Shown in pieces: positions 50,682-60,906 of a DNA stretch of 64,000 nt; positions within the stretch are counted from its first letter, which is position 1, and every line of letters begins with the position of its first letter. The DNA is from Pseudoxanthomonas daejeonensis. Lineage in GTDB: Bacteria > Pseudomonadota > Gammaproteobacteria > Xanthomonadales > Xanthomonadaceae. The position numbers and the translations under genes are program-made. The stretch spans positions 23,568-87,567 of the forward strand of contig NZ_PDWN01000016.1 in assembly GCF_010093205.1 (NCBI RefSeq). Direction: 5' to 3'. A model generated the notes under the pieces. That model was not told the DNA's origin, made no database searches, and saw only the letters and a list, made by a program, of their open reading frames with translations.

Positions 50682-51772
50682 CGACGCCTCTCCCTCGTCG
50701 CCTTGACTCTAATTGCCGGACCCTTCGACGGCACGCTCTTCACCGCTTCGATCACCTTGAAACCGCCACCCTCGGCCAGCACCCGTCGCGAAGCGAATGC
50801 CTGGGCCAGGGTGTCCTCGTACGGGAGGTGGCGGTTGGCGACCAGCAGCAGGCGACCTCCGGGGCGCAACGCCTGCGCGGCGACCTCGATGAAGCGCTGG
50901 CCCAGCTCCGGCCGGTCGCCGCGATCGTGCGCATGGAACGGCGGATTGCTGACGATGAAGTCATAGCCGCCTTCCGCCAGGCCGCGGGTGACGTCATGCC
51001 AGTGGAAGGCGAGCGTGGCGCGGTCGGCGTGGGCGAGGTTGTCGCGTGCCAGCTCCAGCGCGCGTGCTTCGGCTTCGAACAGGTCCAGCGCGGTCGCGCC
51101 GGGGCAACGTGCCAGCACCTCGGCGGCCAGGTAGCCCCAGCCCGCGCCCAGGTCCGCGCCGCGACCGGCCAGGTCCGTGGGCAGGTGCGCGGCCAGCAGC
51201 GCCGACGCCGGATCGATCCGGTCCCAGGCGAACACGCCGGGACGGCTGCGGAAACGCCCGCCCAGGATCGGACGCGGCGCATCGGCCTGGCGCCAGCGCT
51301 CCAGCAATGCCGCGTCATGCGCGCCCGACAGCGGGGGCGTCCAGAACACGCGGCAATGGAACTTGGTCAGCGTGCCGCCGAGGCCGGCGAGCTGCTGCAG
51401 GTCCTTCTCGCGCGACTTCGCGCCTTCGTCATTGGCTACCGCGGCCACCACGCGCGCACCGGGCGCGGCCATTTCGACCGCGCGCGCCAGCAAAGCCTGG
51501 GCTTCGTCGCGCTGCCGCGGCGGCAGGACCAGCACCAGCGATGCGCCGGTTCCCGTATCGAGTTCGGCCTGCACCTGGAGCCCGGCCAGCTCCAGCCCAT
51601 CGGCCAGCGGCTTGAAGCCCTGCTCGGCGTGCAGGCGATCCAGCGCGAACTGGCGCAGCGGCCAGCCGTCGCGCGCGCGCAGGAACGCGATGTCGCCGTG
51701 CCCAGGCCACGGCAGCGCGCCGCTTTCGAACGGCAGCATCAGGGCCTTCAGGGGTTCATCGTGGAGAGTCAA
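50678..51772 (-). CDS. RsmC/RlmG-type rRNA guanine-N2 methyltransferase
   Basis: A 364-residue class I SAM-dependent methyltransferase. A degenerate N-terminal domain (residues 1-~170) precedes the catalytic domain with SAM loop ADLGAGWGYLAAEVL and the catalytic IVSNPPFHAHDRGD. The two-domain plan is that of RsmC (16S m2G1207) and RlmG (23S m2G1835); sequence by eye does not separate them. Its stop overlaps the rsuA start, making an rRNA-modification operon. Confidence 0.85.
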   Translation of the reverse strand: MTLHDEPLKALMLPFESGALPWPGHGDIAFLRARDGWPLRQFALDRLHAEQGFKPLADGLELAGLQVQAELDTGTGASLVLVLPPRQRDEAQALLARAVEMAAPGARVVAAVANDEGAKSREKDLQQLAGLGGTLTKFHCRVFWTPPLSGAHDAALLERWRQADAPRPILGGRFRSRPGVFAWDRIDPASALLAAHLPTDLAGRGADLGAGWGYLAAEVLARCPGATALDLFEAEARALELARDNLAHADRATLAFHWHDVTRGLAEGGYDFIVSNPPFHAHDRGDRPELGQRFIEVAAQALRPGGRLLLVANRHLPYEDTLAQAFASRRVLAEGGGFKVIEAVKSVPSKGPAIRVKATRERRR

Positions 51773-51981
51773 GCGGGAGGCGCCGTACCGGGCGGGCCAT
51801 TATCCGCTATTGCCGGTGGCGGGCGGCCCACCGCGTCCCTGCACGGTGTCCAGGGGTCGCGCTGCGTTCACGCATCGCGGCCGGCGCGAACCGCCTGCCG
51901 CGATCCGGGCCGCACCTGACCCGGGTCAAGGCGCCTGCCGCCCCCTTGCGCGACCCTGCGCCTGCCCCCATGGAGCCTGCT

Positions 51982-52206
51982 ATGGAAACCGCCGCACCCC
52001 CGCTGGAGATCGACGCTGACATCGTCGCGCGCGGGATGGGGCTGGACGTGGCCGCGTTCCGGAAACTGATGGACGACGGCAAGATCGCCACACTGTGCGA
52101 GCGCGGTACCGGCGAGGATGCCGGCACGTGGCGGGCATCGTTCTACTACGCCGGAAAACGCGCGCGCTTCGTCATCGACGCGCAGGGCAACCTGCTGGAC
52201 AGTTGA
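51982..52206 (+). CDS. Small conserved protein (possibly DUF6522)
   Basis: A 74-residue soluble protein with LEIDADIVARGMGLDVAAFR, KIATLCERGTGEDAGTWR and ARFVIDAQGNLLDS. It resembles the DUF6522 family by recollection; I cannot confirm it. GGAG six bases before the ATG at 51982 favours that start over an ATG four codons upstream. No function is assigned. Confidence 0.6.
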   Translation: METAAPPLEIDADIVARGMGLDVAAFRKLMDDGKIATLCERGTGEDAGTWRASFYYAGKRARFVIDAQGNLLDS

Positions 52207-52219
52207 TCCGCACAGGCAC

Positions 52220-52621
52220 TCAGCGACGCGCGCGGGGTGGGACGGAGACCCTTTTCGTTGGCGGCTGGCCGGTGAGCGCGGCCTGCCGCACCCGGCTCAG
52301 GCTGCCCAGCGCGTACCGGTAAGACCATTCGACCAGTTCGCCCAGCCACGCATCGGGCAGGGTGCGGACATCGACCACGGTCACCCAGCGGTGGCGGCCA
52401 CGCCAGCGCGCCGGGCGGATGCCGGGAATGTCGGTCAGCTCAAGGAACCGTTCCGGCGATGCCTTGAAGCTGAAGCGCCAGCGCTCCGGTTCGCTGGTCT
52501 TGAAGTAGGCGAAGGTCTTCCCGCCGATCGAATACACCAGGATGTTGGCCGGCGGGCCAGCCTCGCGGACCTGGGCACCGGCGAACGCGGCGCAGAACGT
52601 CTTGAGTTGCGTGGTGTCCAC
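52220..52621 (-). CDS. MmcQ/YjbR family protein
   Basis: A 133-residue protein of the MmcQ/YjbR fold, often called DNA-binding-like, with VYSIGGKTFAYFKTSEPERWRF, split family core ERFLELTDIPGIRPARW and the closing ELVEWSYRYALGSL. GTG start at 52621 behind GGAGG with a five-base spacer. It converges with the small gene to the left. Molecular role unknown. Confidence 0.82.
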   Translation of the reverse strand: MDTTQLKTFCAAFAGAQVREAGPPANILVYSIGGKTFAYFKTSEPERWRFSFKASPERFLELTDIPGIRPARWRGRHRWVTVVDVRTLPDAWLGELVEWSYRYALGSLSRVRQAALTGQPPTKRVSVPPRARR

Positions 52622-52686
52622 CCGTCCTCCGTCGCTTGCTGCGCACGTGGGCGCGGCGCCCGTGATGCGAATGAGCCGTCCCGCGA

Positions 52687-53721
<1,035 letters not shown>

Positions 53722-53908
53722 GGGGGAAATCCTTGCGGGGAAGCGGAGCGCCATTTCACTCCTGCAGCGTGACCGGCTCAAGGCCAGCGACGGGATGCTG
53801 GGTTGCGGCGACTTGGCCAGGCGCGTTCACCCGCATCCCTGGGAACGCGCTGCGCCCGGTCGCAGGAGTATGCTCGATGCATACCGCCGCCACGACAGGA
53901 ATTCCCCC

Positions 53909-54661
53909 ATGCCGATCACACGTCACCAAGCGCAGGGCTTGCTGAGCACTGCCGAGATGGAGCTCTACGACGAGAGTCGAAGCAATCCGTTGCGCAAGCT
54001 CGACGAAGCCGCGCTGCAGAAGCGCATCGACCGCATGCGCCGCGCCCGCGAGCGCGCACGCGACCTGGTGCAGAAGCAGAAGCTGGCCTCGCGCGATGCC
54101 ACCGGCAGCAAGCGAGGCACCAGTGGCGTGGCCAACCAGCGCAGCAAGGACAAGGCCGCACTGCTGGACGACATCCTCAAGCGCTTCGAAGGCGCGCTGA
54201 ACCCGGGCGCCAAGGCAGCCGCCAAGCCGGCCGCCGCGACAGCCACAAAAAAGGCCGCCAGGAAGACGACCGCGACCAAGCCGAAGAAGGCATCACCCCG
54301 TGTCGTGGCGCGCGAGGCGTTGCGGCAGATGGCCGGCAGCACCGCAGCCCCCGCGAAGGCGCCGGCGCGCAAGATCAGCGCGCGCGACGTGGCGGCCAAG
54401 AAGCGCATCCAGGCGACACGGGCCAAGAAGAAAACCCTGGACAGGAATAGCCCGAACGAGCGCGCGCACCGGTCCTGGCAGAGCAGGGACGCGGTCGACG
54501 CGTCCTCCAGCGCCGGCCCGGGCTCCATGTCGCCCGGCGCCGCCAACAGGGCCAAGCGCCTGCATGCCGGCCAGAGCCGGACGAAGCCGATCCAGGGCAG
54601 CGTCAGCACCCGCGGCAAGCGCAACCAGGCCCGGCGCGACGGCCGCAACAGCGACGGCTGA
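53909..54661 (+). CDS. Lys/Ala/Arg-rich histone H1-like protein
   Basis: A 250-residue, very basic protein. Residues 1-~85 look structured, with a charged helical segment RKLDEAALQKRIDRMRRARE and LLDDILKRFEGAL. From ~90 onward it is dominated by K/A/T/P tracts (AKPAAATATKKAARKT), resembling bacterial histone H1-like proteins such as AlgP/HctB or the tails of some xanthomonad DNA-binding proteins. A role in nucleic-acid binding is inferred from composition. The family is not recognised; codon use matches neighbours. Confidence 0.7.
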   Translation: MPITRHQAQGLLSTAEMELYDESRSNPLRKLDEAALQKRIDRMRRARERARDLVQKQKLASRDATGSKRGTSGVANQRSKDKAALLDDILKRFEGALNPGAKAAAKPAAATATKKAARKTTATKPKKASPRVVAREALRQMAGSTAAPAKAPARKISARDVAAKKRIQATRAKKKTLDRNSPNERAHRSWQSRDAVDASSSAGPGSMSPGAANRAKRLHAGQSRTKPIQGSVSTRGKRNQARRDGRNSDG

Positions 54662-54860
54662 ATCTCGCGCGGGGCCATGGCGGCGACGGACGGAGTCCAT
54701 GGGACTGGCGGCGTCGCCGCTTCTACCGGGACCTGCGACGACGGTGCGACCGGCTTCCACGCCAGCGCTTGCACGGTACGTAACCGGCTGACGCGCCTGC
54801 TCGCAAGAACGGCCGCATGCGCGGACATACACGCGCAGGTGCAGGCGCTATCCTTGCCAC

Positions 54861-55634
54861 ATGCAACTGCGCCATATCGCCGCCAACCGGTACGTGACTC
54901 CGCTCCGCGAAGGTGGCTCGATGCCGGCCGTGGTCGAGGCCGACGACCAGGGCCTGTACGTACTCAAGTTCCGCGGTGCCGGCCAGGGGCCGAAGGCGCT
55001 GGTAGCCGAGGCGATCAGCGGCGGACTGGCCCGCGCGCTGGACCTGCCGATGCCCGAGATCGTGCTGATGGACCTGGATGCCGAACTGGCGCGCACCGAG
55101 GGCGACCCGGAGATCCAGGACCTGATCAAGGCCAGCGCCGGGCTCAACCTGGCGATGGACTACCTGCCCGGCGCGATCAACTTCGACCCCGTCGCCGAAC
55201 AGCCCGATGCCGACCTCGCTTCGCGCATCGTCTGGTTCGATGCGCTCACCAGCAATGTCGACCGCACCGCGCGCAACCCGAACATGCTCATCTGGCACGG
55301 GCGCCTGTACCTGATCGACCACGGTGCCTCGCTGTACTTCCACCATGGCTGGGACGGCGACATCTCCCAGGCCGGCAAGCCCTTCCCGCTGATCCGCGAC
55401 CACGTGCTGCTGCGCTGGGCCAGCAGGCTCGCCGAGGTGGATGCCGACATGGCACGGCGGTTGCCCGACGCGGTCATCCGCGACGTCGTCGCCCAGGTGC
55501 CCGATGCGTGGCTGCAGGGTCCGGATGCATTCGCCGATCCCGCCACGCAGCGCGCGGCCTACGTCGATTACCTGGTGCGCCGGCTCGCGCAGCGCGAAGG
55601 CTTCGTGCAGGAGGCGATCCGTGCACGTGCATGA
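54861..55634 (+). CDS. HipA-like protein kinase (HipA_2 type)
   Basis: A 257-residue protein resembling the kinase core of HipA without its N-subdomain. Kinase residues can be placed: ATP-binding K36 in YVLKFRG, catalytic D134 with N139/N141 in NVDRTARNPNM, and metal-binding D153 in YLIDHGAS. HipA phosphorylates GltX; the substrate here is unknown. No HipB-like antitoxin is adjacent. Instead the 3' end overlaps a DUF3037 gene by 14 nt, so the two are translated together. Confidence 0.8.
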   Translation: MQLRHIAANRYVTPLREGGSMPAVVEADDQGLYVLKFRGAGQGPKALVAEAISGGLARALDLPMPEIVLMDLDAELARTEGDPEIQDLIKASAGLNLAMDYLPGAINFDPVAEQPDADLASRIVWFDALTSNVDRTARNPNMLIWHGRLYLIDHGASLYFHHGWDGDISQAGKPFPLIRDHVLLRWASRLAEVDADMARRLPDAVIRDVVAQVPDAWLQGPDAFADPATQRAAYVDYLVRRLAQREGFVQEAIRARA

Positions 55635-56025
55635 CACCTACGACTACGCGGTGGTCCGCGTGGTGCCGCGCGTGGAGCGCGAGGAGTTCGTCAACGTCGG
55701 CGTGATCCTGTCGTGCGAACGCGCGAAGTTCCTGGAGGCCTGCATCGAAGTGGATGAAGCCCGCCTGCGCGCGCTCGACCCCGCGATCGACCTGGGCATG
55801 GTCGGCCGGCATCTCGACGCCATCGCGGCGATCTGTCGCGGCGGCGAGGCGGCGGCGCCGATCGGCCTGCTGCCGCCACGCGCGCGCTTCCACTGGCTCA
55901 CCGCCAAGCGCAGCGCGATCATCCAGACCTCGCCGGTGCACATGGGCCGCTGCGGCGGCGACCTGGCGGCCACGCTCGACCACCTGATGGAACGGATGGT
56001 GCGGTTGACGAAGCCCGCGGGGTGA
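55621..56025 (+). CDS. DUF3037 family protein paired with HipA-like kinase
   Basis: A 134-residue protein starting at GTG 55621 inside the kinase gene. Recognisable blocks are YDYAVVRVVPRVEREEFVNVG and LLPPRARFHWLTAKRSAIIQ. DUF3037 has no known activity. The kinase-DUF3037 pairing recurs in bacteria to my recollection, suggesting a functional unit, either substrate or regulator. It converges with nhaC 12 nt downstream. Confidence 0.8.
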   Translation: MHVHDTYDYAVVRVVPRVEREEFVNVGVILSCERAKFLEACIEVDEARLRALDPAIDLGMVGRHLDAIAAICRGGEAAAPIGLLPPRARFHWLTAKRSAIIQTSPVHMGRCGGDLAATLDHLMERMVRLTKPAG

Positions 56026-56037
56026 TCGGGCGCCGGT

Positions 56038-57546
56038 TCACTGCTCCCGCGCAGGCGACGGCGCCGCGGGCGTGTCCGCTGCGTCACCGGCCGGCAGGCG
56101 CGCGATCCGCCAACCCGTGAAGCCCAGCAGCAACGTCAGCAGCGGCGCGGCGTAGTTGAACACCGCGAACGGGAGGTAAGCCATCGTGGACACGCCCAGC
56201 ACCACCGACATGTAGGCGCCGCACGAGTTCCACGGCACCAGCGCCGAAGTGACGATGCCCGCATCGCCCGTCGCCCGCGACAGGTTCTCCGGCGCCAGGC
56301 CGCGTCGTGCGAACTCGGAGGCATACAGCCGGGTGGGCAGCAGCAGGGCGATGTACTGGTCCCCCGCTGCGATGTTCAGGCCGATGGACGTGCCCACCAC
56401 CGAGGCGAACAGCCTGCCGGTGGTCCGTGCCCGGTGCAGCAGCGGCGCCACCAGCTTGCCGAGCAGGCCGAAGTCGTCGACCAGGATGCCGAAGGTGACC
56501 GCGCCGATGATCAGCCAGATGGTCAGCAGCATGCTGTCCATGCCGCCGCGCGAAAGCAGCGCGTCCACCTCCGCCATGCCGGTGTCCACGCTGAAGCCGT
56601 TGGCCATGGCCAGCCACACGCCCTTGATCGAGACCACGACCACCGACTCGTCCGCCGAGGCGACGAACTGCGCCACCGCCTGCGGCTGCAGCAACGTGGC
56701 CATCACCCCGGCCAGCAACGCCGAGCACATGATCGCCAGCGTCGCCGGCACCTTGCGCATCGACATCGCCAGCAGGAGCAGCAGCGGCAGCAGGTTCCAG
56801 GCGCTGATGTCGAAGAGCTGGTCGATGTGCGCCAGCTCGGACGATACGACCGCATCGGACAACCCGCCGCGCTGCGAAAACCCCAGCGCCACGAACACGG
56901 CCAGCGCGATGAGCCCTGCGGGGACCGCGGTCCAGGCCTGGTAGCGGATGTGGCGGAACAGGTCCACGCCATTGAGCTGTGCGGCCAGCACCGTGGTTTC
57001 CGACAGCGGCGACGTCTTGTCGCCGACATAGGCGCCGGCGATCACCGCCCCGGCGGTCATCGCCGGCGACACGCCGATCATGTGCGCCAGCCCCATCAGG
57101 CCCACGCCGACCGTGCCGGCGGTGGTCCACGAACTGCCGATGCTCAGCGAGATCGCCGCGCAGACCAGGAACGCCACCGGCAGGAACCACGCCGGGCTGA
57201 TCAGCTTGATGCCGTAGTACACCAGCGTGGGGATGGTGCCGGACATGTTCCAGGTACCGATCAGCGCACCGACCGCGAGCAGGATGAAGATCGCGCCGAC
57301 CACGGTGGACAGGCCCTTCTGACCGGACTGCGCGATCGCCTCCCAGCGGTGACCGTTCTTGAGGATGACCGCGACCGCGGACATCGAGGCCAGGATCATC
57401 GCGACCTGCATCGGCCCGTCGATCGCGGCCATGCCGAACAGCGCGACCGAGGTGCCGACCAGCACCACCAGCACGACCAGCGGCAGGGCCGCGTCGAGGT
57501 AGGACGGCGCCCGGACCGGACGCGGGGTTTCGGGTGCGCGTTCCAT
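56038..57546 (-). CDS. nhaC: NhaC family Na+/H+ antiporter
   Basis: A 502-residue inner-membrane antiporter with about twelve helices. NhaC features are GSSWTTAGTVGVGLMG, AGAVIAGAYVGDKTSPLSETT, and late NIAAGDQYIALLLPTR. It exchanges sodium for protons; some relatives carry malate/lactate or amines. It stands alone between genes of unknown function. Confidence 0.92.
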   Translation of the reverse strand: MERAPETPRPVRAPSYLDAALPLVVLVVLVGTSVALFGMAAIDGPMQVAMILASMSAVAVILKNGHRWEAIAQSGQKGLSTVVGAIFILLAVGALIGTWNMSGTIPTLVYYGIKLISPAWFLPVAFLVCAAISLSIGSSWTTAGTVGVGLMGLAHMIGVSPAMTAGAVIAGAYVGDKTSPLSETTVLAAQLNGVDLFRHIRYQAWTAVPAGLIALAVFVALGFSQRGGLSDAVVSSELAHIDQLFDISAWNLLPLLLLLAMSMRKVPATLAIMCSALLAGVMATLLQPQAVAQFVASADESVVVVSIKGVWLAMANGFSVDTGMAEVDALLSRGGMDSMLLTIWLIIGAVTFGILVDDFGLLGKLVAPLLHRARTTGRLFASVVGTSIGLNIAAGDQYIALLLPTRLYASEFARRGLAPENLSRATGDAGIVTSALVPWNSCGAYMSVVLGVSTMAYLPFAVFNYAAPLLTLLLGFTGWRIARLPAGDAADTPAAPSPAREQ

Positions 57547-57672
57547 GCTCGCTTCCCCAGGGTCGCCGTGGCTTCACGGCTTGCGACGGAGGCCGTCCGC
57601 CTCGCACGGCGACTATGCGCCGCGATCGGAAGCGTGTCGAGGCGCCTCCGCGCCACGGTGGATATCCGGACC

Positions 57673-58056
57673 TCAGGCGTCGTGCGGCTCCACCACTACC
57701 GCCGTGCCATAGCACAACACCTCGGTGAGCCCCGCCATGAGATCGGTGGCGTCGTACCGGACCGCGACGATGGCGTTTGCGCCCAGCTGTCGGGCGTGCT
57801 TCAGCATGTCGCGATAGGTTTCGTGGCGGGCCTGTTCGCACAGCTCGGTGTAGATGGTTATGTTGCCGCCGAACAGGGTTTGCAGCCCTCCAAGGAGGTT
57901 GCCGACGATCGAGCGGGACCTGACGGTGATGCCGCGCACCAGCCCGACGTTGCGGGTGATCCGGTAACCGGGAAGCTCCAGCGCCGTAGTGACCATCGAG
58001 TCGTCGAGCGAAGCGATCACCCGTCGGCTTCCCGAGGAGTTGTATGGATCCGTCAT
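57673..58056 (-). CDS. YbjQ (DUF74) family putative heavy-metal-binding protein
   Basis: A 127-residue protein of the YbjQ family with the core LPGYRITRNVGLVRGITVRS, ARQLGANAIVAVRYDATDL and CYGTAVVVEP. These form pentameric rings with no settled biochemical role. An N-terminal extension of ~15 residues relative to the usual ~107 suggests a downstream start could be used. Confidence 0.88.
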   Translation of the reverse strand: MTDPYNSSGSRRVIASLDDSMVTTALELPGYRITRNVGLVRGITVRSRSIVGNLLGGLQTLFGGNITIYTELCEQARHETYRDMLKHARQLGANAIVAVRYDATDLMAGLTEVLCYGTAVVVEPHDA

Positions 58057-58147
58057 TGTTCTTCCAGCTGGGAAATGGATTCGATCCGGTTTGGCAATCC
58101 GGCATGGAGGGTCCGCGATGGCGCGTGCCGGGGCACGCTCGACACGC

Positions 58148-59236
58148 TCACTTCGAAGCGTCGCCCGCCACCACCGGATAGCCCAGGCTCACCCAGCCCT
58201 GGATGCCTTCATGGAGGACCGCTGTGTTCTCGAACCCCCCCTCCTCGCGCAGCCACTTGACCACCGAATCGGCGGCCGCGCGCGGGCACTCGCAGTAGGC
58301 GACGATCCACGTGCCGTCGCGCGGCAGGCTGGCGATGGCTTCCTCGCGATTGGCGTAATACGGCACCGGCACGGCACCCTCGATGTGCGCCATCTGCCAC
58401 ATCGAGGCCACCCGCGTATCGAGCAGGACCATGCGGCGTTGCGCACGCAGTTCGCGATCCAGCACCGAGGCGCTGACATAGCGCCCGTCCTTGAGTTCGC
58501 CGAAGTCCGGGGCCGCCCCTTGCGGGTTGATCACGTACTGGCCCAATGGCGGCGGCGTGCGCAACGCGCGCGTGGCCGTGCTCCAGCCCGTGCTGCGACT
58601 GCGCAGGAAGGCGGTGACATTGTCGATGTCGCTCGCGGACAGCACCTTGCCGAAGGCCGGCATCGGCGTTTCCTGGCGCCCCTCGACGATCGCATGGCGC
58701 AGGAAATGGTCCGGGGTCAGGGCCAGCATCGCCGCGTTGCCCAGTGCCGTGCCGGTGACGCCTTCACCCTCTGGGCCATGGCAGGTCACGCAGTTCTGGC
58801 GGTAGACCTGCGCCCCGCGGGCGACGTCGCCGGCGATCCGGTCGTGCCCCTTCCTGTAGTCCATCTCCAGCGGCTCGACCTTGGCCGTCTCGCGCAGCCA
58901 CAAGGTCAGGTCGACGATGTCGCGCCGGGTCAGCGGGCCACCCACCTCATCGATGTAACCCCCCATCGGCGTGCCCTGCCGCCCGTAGGCGATGGCCTCG
59001 CGGATGGTCATCGGGAATCCGGATTCCAGCAGCGACTTGGAGCGCAGCGATGGTGCATGGTCGTTGGCATGTCCCTCGCGTTCCTTGCCGTGGCACAGGG
59101 CGCAGTACTGCTGGTAATTGTGCTCGGCCTTGACCGCGCCCTCCGGGGTCAGCGCCGGTCCCTGCTGGGCAGAGGCCGCGCCGGCGGAAAGGCTGGCGAG
59201 CAGGAATACGGCTGTGCGCAGGCGGCGATGCGTCAT
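58148..59236 (-). CDS. Exported di-heme cytochrome c fused to a rhodanese domain
   Basis: A 362-residue periplasmic protein. A signal peptide (1-23, ending ASAQ) precedes two class I cytochrome c modules with heme sites C45-A-L-C48-H49 and C149-V-T-C152-H153, then a rhodanese-like domain (~250-355). The rhodanese loop YCECPRAAADSVV has C315 at the sulfur-transfer position and an extra C317. The combination suggests electron transfer coupled to sulfur or thiol chemistry in the periplasm, which is inference. Fold assignments are sound; the exact role is unknown. Confidence 0.85.
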   Translation of the reverse strand: MTHRRLRTAVFLLASLSAGAASAQQGPALTPEGAVKAEHNYQQYCALCHGKEREGHANDHAPSLRSKSLLESGFPMTIREAIAYGRQGTPMGGYIDEVGGPLTRRDIVDLTLWLRETAKVEPLEMDYRKGHDRIAGDVARGAQVYRQNCVTCHGPEGEGVTGTALGNAAMLALTPDHFLRHAIVEGRQETPMPAFGKVLSASDIDNVTAFLRSRSTGWSTATRALRTPPPLGQYVINPQGAAPDFGELKDGRYVSASVLDRELRAQRRMVLLDTRVASMWQMAHIEGAVPVPYYANREEAIASLPRDGTWIVAYCECPRAAADSVVKWLREEGGFENTAVLHEGIQGWVSLGYPVVAGDASK

Positions 59237-59453
59237 CTGGTTTCCCCATGGCAATGGCTGAGGCGGTGCGGAGGTTGCGGTGTGCGCACGTAGGCGCACG
59301 CAGCACGCCTCCGCCCTTACCAGGGCACCGGCTCATGTCCCGCCGCTGCATGCTGACGTTATACAGGGCTCGGCCAGGCTTCGATCGGCCGCTGCCGCGC
59401 TACCGCAGGACCGCGGGCGCGTCGATCGCGGCGGCGGCCTGGACGCCTGCGCG

Positions 59454-59585
59454 TCACCCCGTGTACTGCAAAGACACCCGCCTGGTCCCGCACAGCAGGC
59501 GGTAGCTGATGCGCTGGCTGCACGCCACGACCTGTACGGCCGGAACCTGCCGGCCCCACAGTTCCACCCGGCTGCCGAGGATCGC
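59454..59585 (-). pseudogene. Fragment of an alanine racemase 3' end
   Basis: Translated on the minus strand this stretch gives [20 protein letters not shown] and YRLLCGTRRVSLQYTG-stop, matching the C terminus of the complete Alr at 61369 ([36 protein letters not shown]). About 41 codons remain, with no start; the frame begins right after the S8 peptidase stop. It is a remnant of a duplicated or rearranged racemase gene. The remaining intergenic bases 59237-59453 show nothing recognisable. Confidence 0.85.
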
Positions 59586-59606
59586 GACGGTCGCGGCGTC
59601 CAGGCC

Positions 59607-60818
59607 TCAGCGCGCCGCCTGCGCCTGGGCCCGTGCCGCCTCCACCGCCGCACGCGAATGCAGCAGGGGCTGCCCGCCCGCGTTGGGGGTGGCGGTACTT
59701 TCGAGCAGTCCGCGCAGCTGGGCGCCGCTGAGCTGCGGCGCCACGGTGAGCATCGCTGCGGCGGCGTTGACGACCAGCGGCACCGCCATCGAGGTACCGG
59801 ATGGAAACGAGGCGCCGCCCCCTGGCAGGCGCGCCGGCACCCGCTCGCCGTTGGCGAACAGGGTGATCTCCGCGCCGGTGTTGGTCCAGTCGGTCGCCGC
59901 GCCGTTGCGGTCCACCGCGCCGACCAGGATGAAGTTGGGCAGGCTGAAGCGGGTGGCCGGGTTCTCGTCCTGCAGGCTGGCCCCGGCATTGCCGGCGGCG
60001 CCGACGAAGAGCGCCTGCGGTGCCGCGCGCATGCCCTGCTGCAGGACCCCGCGGATGCGCTCGACCGTGTAGCGTGCCAGCTCCTTGCGCTCGCCTTCCG
60101 GCATTTGCGGCGCACAGGCTTTCAGGTTGCCCAGGTAGGCGCGCTCGGATCGGCCCCAGGACATGTTGACCACGCGCGCGCCATTGTCGACCAGGAACGC
60201 CAGCAGGTCGCCGATCGATTCGGCCTCGCGGTCGGCCAGCTCGCGCGTCCAGCACGGGACCGGCGGCCGTCCATGCCACCACTGCTGGCGCGCGACCACC
60301 AGCTCGGCCGCGGGCAGGCCGCGCAGCGCGATGTCGGCGATCGCTGTGCCATGCACGTAGCCGCTCCAGCGGCCGGTGACGTCGTCGAACGCGTCGGCCT
60401 CCTCGGGTGTCTGCGCCTTCATGCGCGCAACGATCTCGCGCGCCTCGGCGCTGTCGACGCCACCGTCGCGATCGTCCAGCGCCCGCAGGATCGCGTTCAA
60501 CTCGTCCTGCCGTGCCAGCACGGCTTCGGGAAGCACCGCCATCGGCGTGTCCTGGCGCTGCTTGAACGCGTCGTAGCCCCGCACCAGTGGCCGGCCCGCG
60601 GCATCGTGCGCGACCTGCCCTGGAAACAGCGCCAGGTCCACCCCGCTGTCCCAGATGCCGATGCGCACCGGCGGTACACCGGGCGTGGCGGCGATCGCCA
60701 CCTTCCGTGCCTCCCAGAACGGAGCCGCCGTTTCGTCCGCGGCCACCGCAGAGGTGGCCAGTCCCCATATCAGCCACACGACCGACAGTCGCACGCCAGC
60801 GCGTTTCATCGTGTCCAT
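59607..60818 (-). CDS. Exported S8 (subtilisin-like) serine peptidase
   Basis: A 403-residue secreted peptidase. The signal peptide is ~1-26 (WLIWGLATSAVAA). The catalytic triad is D57 (GIWDSGVD), H156 (SGYVHGTAIAD) and S343 (PSGTSMAVP), with oxyanion N277 (GAAGNAG). An insertion of ~60 residues between Asp and His is acidic. No inhibitor-type propeptide is obvious. The start is ATG 60818 behind GGGGAC; ATG 60809 is possible. The alr fragment directly follows. Confidence 0.88.
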   Translation of the reverse strand: MDTMKRAGVRLSVVWLIWGLATSAVAADETAAPFWEARKVAIAATPGVPPVRIGIWDSGVDLALFPGQVAHDAAGRPLVRGYDAFKQRQDTPMAVLPEAVLARQDELNAILRALDDRDGGVDSAEAREIVARMKAQTPEEADAFDDVTGRWSGYVHGTAIADIALRGLPAAELVVARQQWWHGRPPVPCWTRELADREAESIGDLLAFLVDNGARVVNMSWGRSERAYLGNLKACAPQMPEGERKELARYTVERIRGVLQQGMRAAPQALFVGAAGNAGASLQDENPATRFSLPNFILVGAVDRNGAATDWTNTGAEITLFANGERVPARLPGGGASFPSGTSMAVPLVVNAAAAMLTVAPQLSGAQLRGLLESTATPNAGGQPLLHSRAAVEAARAQAQAAR

Positions 60819-60906
60819 GCCCGTCCCCGTCCTGATTCCCCGAATCGCGGCCACACGTGCGCCATGCGCGCCGCGTGTTTCATTGCCTGCACGCTGCCGT
60901 GCCCGG

